This document shows positions 23,301 through 35,300 of a stretch of DNA of 64,000 bases, piece after piece (the first letter of the stretch is position 1; each line of letters starts with the position of its first letter). The stretch is from the NCBI GenBank assembly GCA_037903475.1, contig JBAJFG010000620.1, forward strand, positions 930,001-994,000, in the 5' to 3' direction. The translations under genes and the position numbers were made by a program. This DNA comes from Ancylostoma caninum (Eukaryota; Nematoda; Chromadorea; Rhabditida; Ancylostomatidae). Below the pieces are notes generated by a model, which was not told where the DNA came from, did not search any database, and saw only the letters and a list, made by a program, of their open reading frames with translations.

Positions 23301-26300
23301 CGAAACCCTTAAAGGCAGCAGGAGCTGAAATTCTCGACTCTGAGCTGAGCTGCGGCTGGTGAAGTACAGACTCGGCACATCATAAATGTGAAAAGAACAC
23401 AGAAAACGATGGCTTATCTGCCGAGAAAATGGAACATTCGTCGCGAACACGCCTGGCTGTGTTCGTGCGCGGACGAGTTTTCCCCGGCGCGAAAGCCACT
23501 GCGGCGCGTGGTTTTGGCCGAGTCCCGCCATGAAACCCTGTGAATTGAATGCATTTCGTCTTCCCGGCGCAAAAAACCACGCACCGCAATGGCTTTTTGC
23601 GCCGAGGAAAACTCGTCCGCGCGCGAACACGGCCAGGTGCGTTCGCGACGAATGTTCCATTTTCTCTGCAGGTAAGCCATAATTGTCTGTGTTCGTTTCA
23701 CATTTATGATGTGCTGAGTCTGTACTTCATCACCCACAGCTCAGCTTGGAGTCGAGAATTTCAGCTCCTGCTGCCTTTAATGAATTTCCCAGAAAGGTTC
23801 AGAAAGATTCCGCCGAGAACCTGAGTCAGATTAACCCGAAGTTACCATGAAAGGTATACTTGGCGTCCGCCTGCGACAGCTCAGCACATCGCATGGTGGG
23901 GGCATAGAAACGCGTTCAGCATCCCTGTATTGCAATGGTGAATCTACACAGAGGCACAATTTCTGCAATATTTTTGTTCGACGCGGTCAATCAACACATT
24001 CCTACTGCTGTGCATACCAGTAGTATGTGGTGTGATTGGTGACGAGCAATATTATCGGGATCGAAGGGTGGAAGTCATCAAATATTGAACGGTGACTTGG
24101 GTACCGCAACATACAGTCACCTGCACATTCAAAGTGTAGGACTGTTGTGAGGTTGTTCGCACCTCATATATAGATAGCGATGGATACCAAAATGTTTTCG
24201 AGATTTGTAGAGAAATAAAATTTGCATGTGGAGATGTGTACAGAAATAGGGGCTGCCAAGAACGTCGGCACACGTGAGAGGTCTCAAACCCATTGTGAAC
24301 TCTATGCTCTAAAGAGTATTCGCAACCACGAGTTTCGAAACTCTGGGTTGTGCGAGAGGGTCGGTGAACCCGATCGCAAATGGGCTGTAGTTATGCGTTT
24401 TTGACGTGATGGAACAGGTTTGCTCTATAGATTAGACACGGACTACTGGCACAAGTCACAATCGGGTTGGCGCTGGTAGAACTGTCCATTAAAGGCAGTG
24501 TGTCACCTCGTTTTCCTGTCTGAGCCTTTACCAGATTCTGAATCACCTCGACACGCTGAATCCAACGGTATACCTAAAATGTTACAAAAAGGTCTTTAAA
24601 CCCTATTTTTAAACATTTTTCGGGACGGGGTTTGTAACAGTTTGTCAAGCCGAGTGGACGCCTGAAGCCGTTGATCTCATCGATCGAACAAGTCTAAACG
24701 TGTTGGCCAACACTGCAAACGTGGCGTGCAGCCAGCACATTCACGGACCGCTCCGCCCAGGTGGTCCGTGAACTGCACTTTCGGACCCTCCGAAAACGGG
24801 GTTTTCGTCATTCTTAAGAGCTTTGACGTACATCTTTGGAATTAGCGTGACGAGAAGGTCTAGCGTCTCTTGGTATTTTCCGCCCATCGAAAAGAGGTGA
24901 CACACTGCCTTTAACCATTTTCGGAGCTACACTAATAGAATCAGCACGTCGAAAAGGTCCAGAATGTGTTAATACGTATCGATTGTGGGCGTTGGCAATT
25001 GGCAACTGACCTTCGTGACCCTCTCACAATCAATATGTATCAACATTGAGGTCGCCCATCTTTCGCGATGCTAGGTGCTGTAGTCCCCGAGGAATTTACC
25101 CCTGGCCTAAGAGTATGCCCAGACTTCGCCAGTTCAAAATAAATAAAAATGAACCGGCGATATAAGAGATAAGGATCGTGAAAATGATACGTATCGATTG
25201 CCACATTACATCGCCATGGACCGCTACTAAACGGAGCTCATCGCCCATACTCTCGAAAATGTACCCGAAATGAACTGGCGATGTGAGTGATAGCGATAAT
25301 GGAAACGATGCCTATCGATCACCACGCCCCATTTATTATCATCCTTCTGACGTCTGGGGTCTCCTCATTCACTTTATCCATGTGGCGATCGCCACGATTG
25401 CTGGGGAAGTCTGGGGATACTCTAACATTTAAGAATAAAAAACTTGATGTAACTCTACCTCTAAGAATAGCCGCTTTTGGATTTTTTCAAGACGTTTCTC
25501 GAGCCCAAAAGGTGACCTCTCGATGTCGTCCGTTGTCGAAGTACAAAAAAAAGGTTTAACTTGCGAGTTACTTCATTCTATCCGCCACAATATCTTGGAG
25601 CTAGAAGAAAAGAAAAGAAAAGCAACAGCAAGCACAAAAAACGAACACACATGACAGCAGTGATGAATTGAATGTTCAGGAGATTTCCACAACTGGAGTA
25701 ATGTTTCAATTGTTGCAGTGCGTTGATCGTGTGCTGACCACGGACGTAGGGGAGTGGAACGCATTTGCCCTCATACGACCCCCAGGTATTTTTTCCTTTT
25801 TTCTACACCATTATTGGCATAGCTAGTGATTTGTTTTTCTCCGCTTGTTATCGCTCAGTTGGGACTATTTTTTGTTATTTCATGACATCACGCTGGAATT
25901 GCTGAGCCGAGTGGTTTCTGCATATTCAACAATGTCGCAGTTGCTGCACAGGTAGTTTTCATGTTGTTTTAATATTTTACTGATTTACAAGTGCAAAATT
26001 CGGCGCTGATCTTTCGCATCATTTGTAAAATTTTTCACGCTTGCTGTACCTACAGAAGCACCAAACAACTACAGAAATTTTCACACCTAAAGTTGCGAGT
26101 GCTTCGGAACTTGGTCAATAGTCCCGATAATTCTACGGAAGTTCTCTGGCAATTTTTGTAAGTTCTCAGGCATTTGGAGCCTTATACCTGGAAAGTGGGG
26201 TGGGACACGGCTGTGCGACTGGTGAGTTGGACAGTTGGTCAATCGCAGAGCTAGATCGCACCGCCTCTTTTGGGTATACAGCTCCACTTCCTCGAAACGG

Positions 26301-29300
26301 CGTTCCCGAGATATATGAAAGGCCAGAGTTGTTCCGCATCATTAAATGGGTGTGTTATAGTATGGCTCGCAAATAATTCCCTCGTCTCAAAACTTGTTAG
26401 GCATATGACATGTGTGGGTGCCGCTATAAAAATAATCAAAATGAAGAGAAGAAAATGCTACGAAATCTCACATCTTATTAGATAATCTGCATGGTATAGC
26501 ACGTCGACATAGGGCAGTTGTTCGAAAAAAGTTGGTGGCGAATGCACGCGACGACAGCGTCGCTGTGAAGTATGTCGTAAGCCTTATGGTTTTGCACCAG
26601 AAGGCGATAATTAGAAGGAACAAAACAAAAAAAACATATCAGAGAACAACAGGAGAGGAATCCGGAAGAGGTGAAAGCATAAGTGAAGAGCGATGAAGGA
26701 TGAAAAAAGGACTTCAGTCGTTTAATATGGAGTGGGAAGGGGCACCTACGAGAAGTCGATAATATGACCTGTCTTACCACGTTCTGACTTGCTAGCTGAC
26801 ACGTCCAGAACACTTTCACTTCTCAGCTCCGCTAACGTGCAGTAGTTACCCAGAATGCAAACAAGTCAGAACGTGTAGGCCGGGTCATATTATCGACCAA
26901 TACCAAGTGCCCCTCCCAACACCATTTTACCTCTTCAGTCAAAAGCAGAAAATTCTCGGAACCGCATGAATACGCTATGCACGTTTGTACCTGTTTATGG
27001 ACATGTATGGACGTGAAGCGCGTTTTTGCCACACATTGGAGAGTTTTCTAGGAGTTCTTGAAAGGAAAAGCTGCGATCTTGTAGCACCGTGCACTTGAAG
27101 AAATGCAGTTCATGAAACTCGACATTGTCACTAAAGGATGCGTTGGGTTTTTTGTGGTCGCCATTTCTTTTTTTTTTCAACGAAAAACCACTCCAGCTGG
27201 TAAGCGGCTCAACAAAAACTTGCTTTTGTTCGGCTGAAGTGGTCTTCCTGAGAACCAAGAACGAATCTATTCACGAAAGGTGATTTTTGAGTGTGGTTGG
27301 ATAATACGTGCCTTTTTTCATCTATTTCTCACGGATAATGGGGTATGAGCTAGGAAGAAAACTTGGCGTGTCCATCGAACTTTGAAGAAAACGTAAACAT
27401 TGTTCATCATCAGCATATTAGGCGATAAAAAGGCGGTTTCTTTCTTGCTATTATAGATATTAATGCTTGTTTTCTTGGCTTCTGCAGTTTTTCATTATTG
27501 TCTGAAAATTCCGAAACCATCTACACATATTTCACGTTCTTGACTATAGCTTGGGATAGTTTGCATCAAAAGGGAGTTTCTTCGAAAAAAGGATTCAGCT
27601 AGCTATGCTTTTTAATCCCTTTCTGAGAATTCAGTCTAACGTTCTCAGTGGACCTTTCAAAGCGTCCCTAAACTTATGCTGTCCATGTGTGAAGGCGTGA
27701 AAATGTGATTTAGACTGCACACAGTGAATAGTTAATTTGAGATTTGAACAGGTTTTTTGTTGAAATGCTCGAAACCGCTGAAGTTGACCTTCTGTTGTTT
27801 TAAGATCTGGCCTTAACCCACACCTATAGTTTATGTATACATCACTTTTTTCAGTATGCTATTGATAAATACGGTTTACGTCGTGTGCTCATCTTGGACT
27901 GGGACGTACATCATGGAAATGGAACACAGGAAATTTTCTGGGAGGTAAGAGAGGGCAATTGGAAGTAGTATCTTGCTGTTTGATTTCGTCGTAGTGGGAC
28001 TGGGATTTATGCATTAAACGATGGTTATGGGGCAATTTATACTAGTGTGCGTGCGTCGGACTCACACATCCATTTGCGAAGGATTTTCCATGAACACAGG
28101 GCAACCCAGCATTTTCATCCTCAATGAAAACGACGTGCGGCCACCACGAGGCCGTAAACGCGTGCGTCTGAGCTGATTATTCTAGGTGATAGACAGGATT
28201 TCCCCTGAAAAAGGAGCGAGACACAGCTTAGTTCATTTACTTAGGGGTTTTTGTTAAAAGACGTTTGACGTCTGGTTGCTACGGCGTGTTCACTTTACAT
28301 TTTGCTCCAATAAATCTACTTATTATTAATTGGCAGTTCATGTGTGTGTATGAGTCTGTGCACGAGAACCAGCCATCAAAAGTGGAAAATACCTACACCA
28401 TTGTGTTCAGAGCGTCGAGCTCTTTCCGAAATTGTGATAGATTTTGATTTTTACCTTGATCTAAAGGTGTTTCGGACCACTTTTGTCATGTTCAGACATG
28501 TGAAGTCCTCTCAGTGACCAAAAGTTGTTTTCATCACGGTCGGAGTGAATGAGGTAGGTCTATGATTACAGGACCGTAGAAAGAGACGGTTAGATACCTT
28601 CATGAAGAGGTTTTTACAGTCTAGACGCGCCGCGGCGCGCCCCATGCTTAAGCATAGGCAGCGTCAACGTAGTGCGAGCTCGCAGCGTCATCTGCGGGGA
28701 GTACTTTCAAAGTTTTTGACGCGGCGCGTCAGTTTGCGAGCTCGCCCTGCTGCCTGCGGTAAGGAATGCTCTGTGGCATTCTTTGCCGCTGCGGCAACGC
28801 GGCAAACTGGAAGTTCATTGCGAGGCGAGGAATGAGCTCGCAGCGGTTCACTTCTCGCGCTGTGCAGCACCGCACACTGCTGAAAACTGTAAAAACCCTT
28901 TAACGAAGAGGAGGAACCAGGCGAATGAGGGATGACACGGGTGAGGGTTGCACCGGCACGGGCGTTGGGGAAATGGTAGGAAACGGGTACTGTTGTGGAA
29001 GCGATGCGCTGGAGTCCATTAGTAGCGGAACGTCACTGAACGGATTCACCGTTGTGATAGTGGTGCACCGGCGTCGGAAAGAGTGGAAGCGCCTGGCGGC
29101 GGGTCCCACCATGTGGGGAGGGGGTGCTGGCGTTCGAAAGAGGAAAGAGGGGAAACGCCTGGAATCGGTGTGATAAGGGTACGATAGCGTCGAAAAGTGG
29201 GACACAACTGGCCATGGGTACCACCATGTGATAAGCGGGGCCGGCGTTCGAAAGTGGGAAATGCCTGGAATCGGGTCCAATAGTGTGATAAGGGTGCGCC

Positions 29301-32300
29301 GGCATCGAAAAGTGGGGAAGATATCATGGATGTTTCCACAGCAGCGATAGTGGTACATGGGGGTTCAGTAGAGAAAATGTTATGCACGGGTCCGCACCCG
29401 CGAGAGTGGTATGCCAGCACTCAGTAGAGGGGTACACTAAAGCGAGGCGGGCGAAGCGAGCCAAAAAAAGCCCGAGTTGATTCCGAAAAATCGCTGTCTA
29501 AGATGAAAAAAGAAGTAGGCCAACATATGTAGGTGACCAAGGCTGATGTACATAGCTGATACCCTTAAACAGCATGGCTAGCAGGATGTGTAATCTGCCA
29601 GTTTGCTTCGGTGGAAATCCCAATTTCTTTGTCTTTTGCGTTGACACTACACTGTATAGTGGTGCATGGGAGTCCACTGTATAACGTTCTACTCGACCTC
29701 ATGCTGTTATAAACTTCGCTGTTTAAAATTTAAAGAGAGTGAAAAGAAAGAGTTCTGTTATTCTTATATAGATTTTACCAGGTAATAAGTTTTTTCTCGG
29801 CTTTATACTTTTTCTCCATTGATCGTGCGCTCCATCTTGCCGCTTTCAAACACTGTGCCGTCATTTTCGTCTTGCAGGACAACCGCGTCTTGTACATATC
29901 ACTCCACCGACACGATGATGGAATGTTTTACCCTATGGGTGAGCCCAAGGACTACGTAGATGTAGGCGAAGGCAAAGGCAGAGGCTACTCCGTGAACATA
30001 CCGTGGAACGCCGCTAAGATCGGTGACGATGCTTATCGAGCAGCATTCGCCAAGGTGTGCGCTTAGTGGACGCCTCATTTTCTGACAATATTTGTCAATT
30101 CTCTGTTATTGGGGCTATTCAGATAGTCATGCCGATAGCTTACGAATTTGCTCCAGAATTGGTCCTCATTTCATCGGGGTTTGACGCTGCTGCTGGAGAT
30201 CCACTCGGCGAGTGCTTTGTGAGTTGATGTATCGCTTTTTTAAATGTACAACCCGAAACTATGGTAGTTATCGGTGTAATTCCAGTTGATGTAGTCGAAA
30301 AACTAGAGAAAAATGCACAATGAGAAGACGATATATGATAGATGTTTGGCCTACTGGCTATGAATATTTCATTCGTTCCGAATTGTAACGTACTTTTCGG
30401 TAGGTATGCCACAAAAACGTTTCCGAGACTTGCTCAGAATTTACCCTTTGTTATTTTCTTTATGTTATCACACTCCGCGAAATACGGGCGGAACTATTCT
30501 CGGAGGTTCAACATCTTCTGTCGTCACAGAATCACAGGACATGATGAAATTACTTCCAGGTCACTGCTGACACTTACGCATTGATGACCTACCACTTGAT
30601 GAGTTTAGCCGGTGGCCGGCTTATCACTGTCCTGGAAGGAGGTGTGTATCATGCATGCCTACACATTTGTGCTGTAGAACTATGCGACGAAAACTGCATT
30701 CAATACATCCCTTTAGTTGTGTTGACTTTTCTTCTTGCATCCTCTCAAATTCGGAAATGGAGGACCAATTTTATCCACTAAGGAATTGGGGGAGAGTTCC
30801 ATGTTAACTCATCCTCTTAGGTGTGTACTGATTCACCTGCTGTTTCATCCTAACTCTCACTTCATGGAGTGGCAGTAATTTAGCTGAAACCTCGAGGTAA
30901 CCATAATGTTAAACTCGGAGTCACCTCGCAGTTTCACACAGAGACCATGGCCTGACCTCAAGGTGACCGAGCTGAAACCGCGAAGTGCTTAATTTTAATT
31001 GAACAACTCATTTTGTCTCAGGAGGATCCGAACCCGTGAGGGTTTGACTCGGAGACAGCCCACATCGCACTCGGCTGCTTGTACCTGATCGATATTGAGT
31101 TGTTTAGGACTACGCGAAACTTATCAAATATATCAAAAACATATCATCATTAGCACTGATGTAAGAGTATCCACTATATAGAGGACGACCAAGCGGTGGT
31201 ATACCCTTTTGACATAAACAGGTATGACGTTCTCATGAACTCCTTGTAACGCTTACTTGACACAATTCGCTCAACAAATCTGGACAAAACATTGTTCGCT
31301 TTAAAGATGGAATCGCTGATCATCCCCGAACGTCGCAACCCTCAAAGAAATGTAAAATACTGCAGAATTGATCCCCGCCGTACTCTTTCACGCAGCCAGA
31401 ACCTCATATAATTGAGATACCGTTTTAATGACAGTCATTTGGACTAGATTACTAATCTACTGTCATCGAAATTTGGAGACAATATGAGAAAAGCTTGGGC
31501 AGTTGTTTGGTTTAATAATTTTCGGAAGTGCTTGTCACATTCGCTTTCACCGTCTTTGAAATCCCCCTTGGACATCTTCTAACCCGTACCTAAGAAAGAA
31601 AAATCCGTAAAACCAATAATTCGAAGTTTTCTCCGAACATCATTGTCATATTAATGTTCAGCGTAATGAGAAACCCCAATAGGAACTAGATTACTAATCT
31701 TCACCGACCTTTGGGCAAAAATACCGAAAGATGAATAAAATCGACAAATCAACACTTTGCGGAAAATGGCTGTCTTATTCGTGTTCAGCATATTAAAGAA
31801 CCCTAGTAGGCATGTCCTCAATTGCCCTTTTACGAAAATAGTGAAAAATCAATAAAGGCGATATAATCGAAAAATCAGTCAATAATTCGTGAAAATAACC
31901 TAGAACCCCTGTCGGCCTGTGGGGAACATGTGTTCAAGGTTTGGTCCCGATCGATGACACTGCACGATTTATATTCGGAACATACATACACACACATATG
32001 TACACAGACATATGCACACAAACACACATACAGGCATTCATACAGATAAGTGCATACCGAAAAAGAATTTATACGTGATTCGAAACATATTTGTGGATTT
32101 ATGTTTGCTAGGACATATTTACAGAAGGCGACCTTCACCTCCGGATATCCCCTGTCAGGTCCCACAATAGACCCAAGGTGCTGAGTGAGTTTGCTGCCCG
32201 CGGCGCTCATGTGGCTGGGGTTCAGGTCATCCAACATTCAATCCAGCAAGTCTTGGACATGAATGTTACACAGCGAGTTGGAGCATACAAAGAAGTGACT

Positions 32301-35300
32301 CCGGAACAATACTGTCACTGTTTTCGGAACAGAGTACACTAAAATGACGTACGGGGCCACTAATAGCTCATTAGAAAAGCTCAAATGACCATTTTTACCG
32401 ACCAGTAAGCGAAAAGTCAGTAATGTTATTTGCTATTAAGGCAGTTGCCATATTTGCGCTTAAGTGTTTAGGTTATTCGATTCATACTGAGGTGAAAAAG
32501 TTCGAGCACAAATCAGGTAATTTCGAGTAGAATTCGGGTAACTATCTATAGAATTCGTTTGAGATTCACCGGAAGTTGTGAACTGGAAGAACTTGGATTT
32601 GGAAGGACCGAAGTTTTCACGCACACTGTTCACAATATCTGTTATCTGTGCTTCACAAACACTTGCGGACCAGTTCTTGCCTCCATGGAATTAGGCATTT
32701 TTGTAGAGAAAATTCGTAAATTGAGAAAGTTAAGGGTGCTGTGCAAAGTGTGCGCGATATTTTCCAAAAAACAGGCTTTGAAATATGCGGGAACCAAATC
32801 TCGCGTGATCCAGGACAAATCATAACACCGAATCAAAACGAAGATAAGGTAGCGGAGTTTGTGAAGATGTCGTAACCATGGAAAGTTCCGCCAATAATCG
32901 TTATTTAGAAGCGTAAAACCATCTGGGGACCAGTTCTCGTTTTCCCGAAAAACGAGGCTTTTTTTTTTTGAAGAAAATTAGTGACTTCGTGCGCGCAAAA
33001 TACGGGCGGTATTCACGAAGAACCAAATTCAGGTTTCCTGGGCGCCGGTTCTTGTTTTAACTCTAATGGCACGTAATACTGATGGAAAATGAGGAAAAAG
33101 CAGTAATAGTACTATTATCAACATTTTTACGAGAATTGCATTTTCAGCTGTCTCGGCATTCAACGCCATTTGGGGACCAGTCCTCGCATGGTTAAAATAT
33201 CTGTTTGTGATTGTTTCAGAGCTCTCAAAATTATAGCAGTGTCCAATTTTTACCCCAGATTTTTTCTGGGAATTGCGCGGTCTAAAAATTCAACTAGAAT
33301 TCGAGAGGTTTTCTATAGAGATCTACAAGAGATTTCCAGACCCTAGGTGCTCTAGTAATTTCGAGTAGAAACAGACTAATTTTTGAAGATTTTCTGGTTT
33401 GTAAAAGTTTCGAGTAGAATTCTTCAGAAAAGTGTTGATTTCTTCTCGAAAAGTCTGCTCTCTCGATTTCTGCTCGAAGTTACTCGAATTCTACTTGAAC
33501 TTTTTCACTTGAGTACAAAAAGTACGTTCTTGTCTATACCTTTCCAGATGCGGAAAAAGAACAGAGAAAGTCAACAAATCGATATTTCAAAAAATATTTG
33601 CCATTTTCGTGTCCAGCGTGCTAAGATACCCGAGTTGACATGTACTCACTGCTCCACGGGCAGGAAAAGCAATATATCAATAAAATCGGCAAATCGATAT
33701 CTCGAGCAAAACGATTATCACATTTGTGTTCCGTGTATCGGATAATCGTAATGGACATATACTCGCCCGTTCGTGAGCGAAAATGGAAAGGAAATCAATA
33801 AATCGAAATTTCGTGCTAAATGGTTGTCATACTATTCGGGTTACTGCAGTAAGAAACCTCGGTACATGCTTTCACCGATATGCGCAAATATAGCGACAAA
33901 CCAGTAAAACCGATATAATTGATACATCAATCGATACTTAGCCGCGGAAAGTAGCCTGAAACCTTCGCCAGTGCTTGGGTAAAACGTGTGCAAAGTTTGG
34001 ATAGGAAGTTCTGTAACTTTCTGGAAAGTCGGCTGAACACTTTCTTATCACCTCAATAGGTCTAAAAGATCTCTGGATTTCTTCCATCTTCAGATTAACC
34101 AATTGCCTGTAAGAGAGAGTATTCGTGGTGTTTGAGTGAAAAAAATAGCTAGAAGTCCTCTAAACGCGAGAGATCCCACTCCAACGTAAAAGGTTCTCTT
34201 TAGAGCTCAAAGGCAGTGTCTCATCTCATGATGAGTATCGAGATATCAACAGAATCTGGTCCTGCTCGACGTGCTGATTCCAATAATGTGCTTGAAATGT
34301 GACAAAAACAGTCTAAAACCCCCTATTTTGAAAACCAAATTCAATACTGGAGCGGACGAGTTTCCTCACTAGTAAGCTAGCAAAAGCGGAGCTGAAAGTT
34401 TGATTTTGCACATTAAAATGAACTTCTAAGCAGTGCTATTATCAACTGATCAAGTACTACCGTGTCGGAAAAAAACATGCCGCACCCTCAGCTAGCTCTG
34501 GCTGCGGAATGAAGTCTCTCGTCCACTGGATTTGAATTTTGATTGATTTTGAAATTCTCGGCCAAAGAAACCCGTAACTTATGGGGTTTTCGACGTTTTC
34601 ACGAAACTTAAATTACATCTTTGTGCTCAGCGGCTCGCATATGTTCGACCGACATGGAAATCTCGAACGCGGTCAATGAGCTGAGACACTGCCTTCAAGA
34701 CCTGCAGGTCAGAATGAAAAAGTATTCCCGAGTGGTTTTTCGTGACCGCTCTGCGTCTCTTGCCTCATGATACCATTTTCCCAAATATGTGTGGTTAGAT
34801 AATAGGTCACGGTCTCAGATCTGTTACCGTGAGGTCGAGGCTAGAGGGAGACCGCAAAGTGACTGGTCGGTTACCTCGAGGTCTCAGTTGTTTTATAATA
34901 GATTTTGGGAGACTTGACGTGAGGTGACCTCGAGGTAACCTTCGACGGTTACCTCACGGTCATCGGTTTCGACCAAATTACAACCACCCCTGATTTTATA
35001 TGGGCTGTTACCGTTAGCACCATTTGTCATCTGTGGTTTCTATTATGGTGCACATATTAAAGTAGTGTTTCTGTTTGGCTTTCGCCGAAAATTGCGTGAT
35101 ATGCAAGATTTTTCACGTGATTTTCTTTTTGTGTTGGTCTATAGGTTTGCGTGCATGTTCTGCATTTGAAAAGGTACTCATAAGCTTTATTAAGGGGTCG
35201 ATTCTTGTCGGAAAATAAAACTTGAAAAAAAAACTCCAGAGTTGGTCAATATTTCTTTAGTTGGTGAATGTGAAGTTCAGAATACGTTTCATTTCTTTTT

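Larger units (their letters stand above)
27945..29877 (+). other. hda-6 intron with GC-rich and tandem repeats
   Basis: No hda-6 exon is expected here because phases and protein continuity (FWE to DNRV) join directly from 27,944 to 29,878. It contains the GC-rich block at 28,603-28,905 and the tandem repeat at 29,040-29,420. Confidence 0.6.

Noticed and set aside
25883..25885. Selenocysteine reading of the TGA in hda-6 CD2
   Set aside because: The site normally encodes Gly/Pro rather than Cys, the neighbouring residues are also lost, and there is no reason to expect a selenoprotein in this family.
31875..32237. Cysteine/valine-rich 120-codon minus-strand protein
   Set aside because: Half of it is the CA/TACA microsatellite; the rest shows no family.
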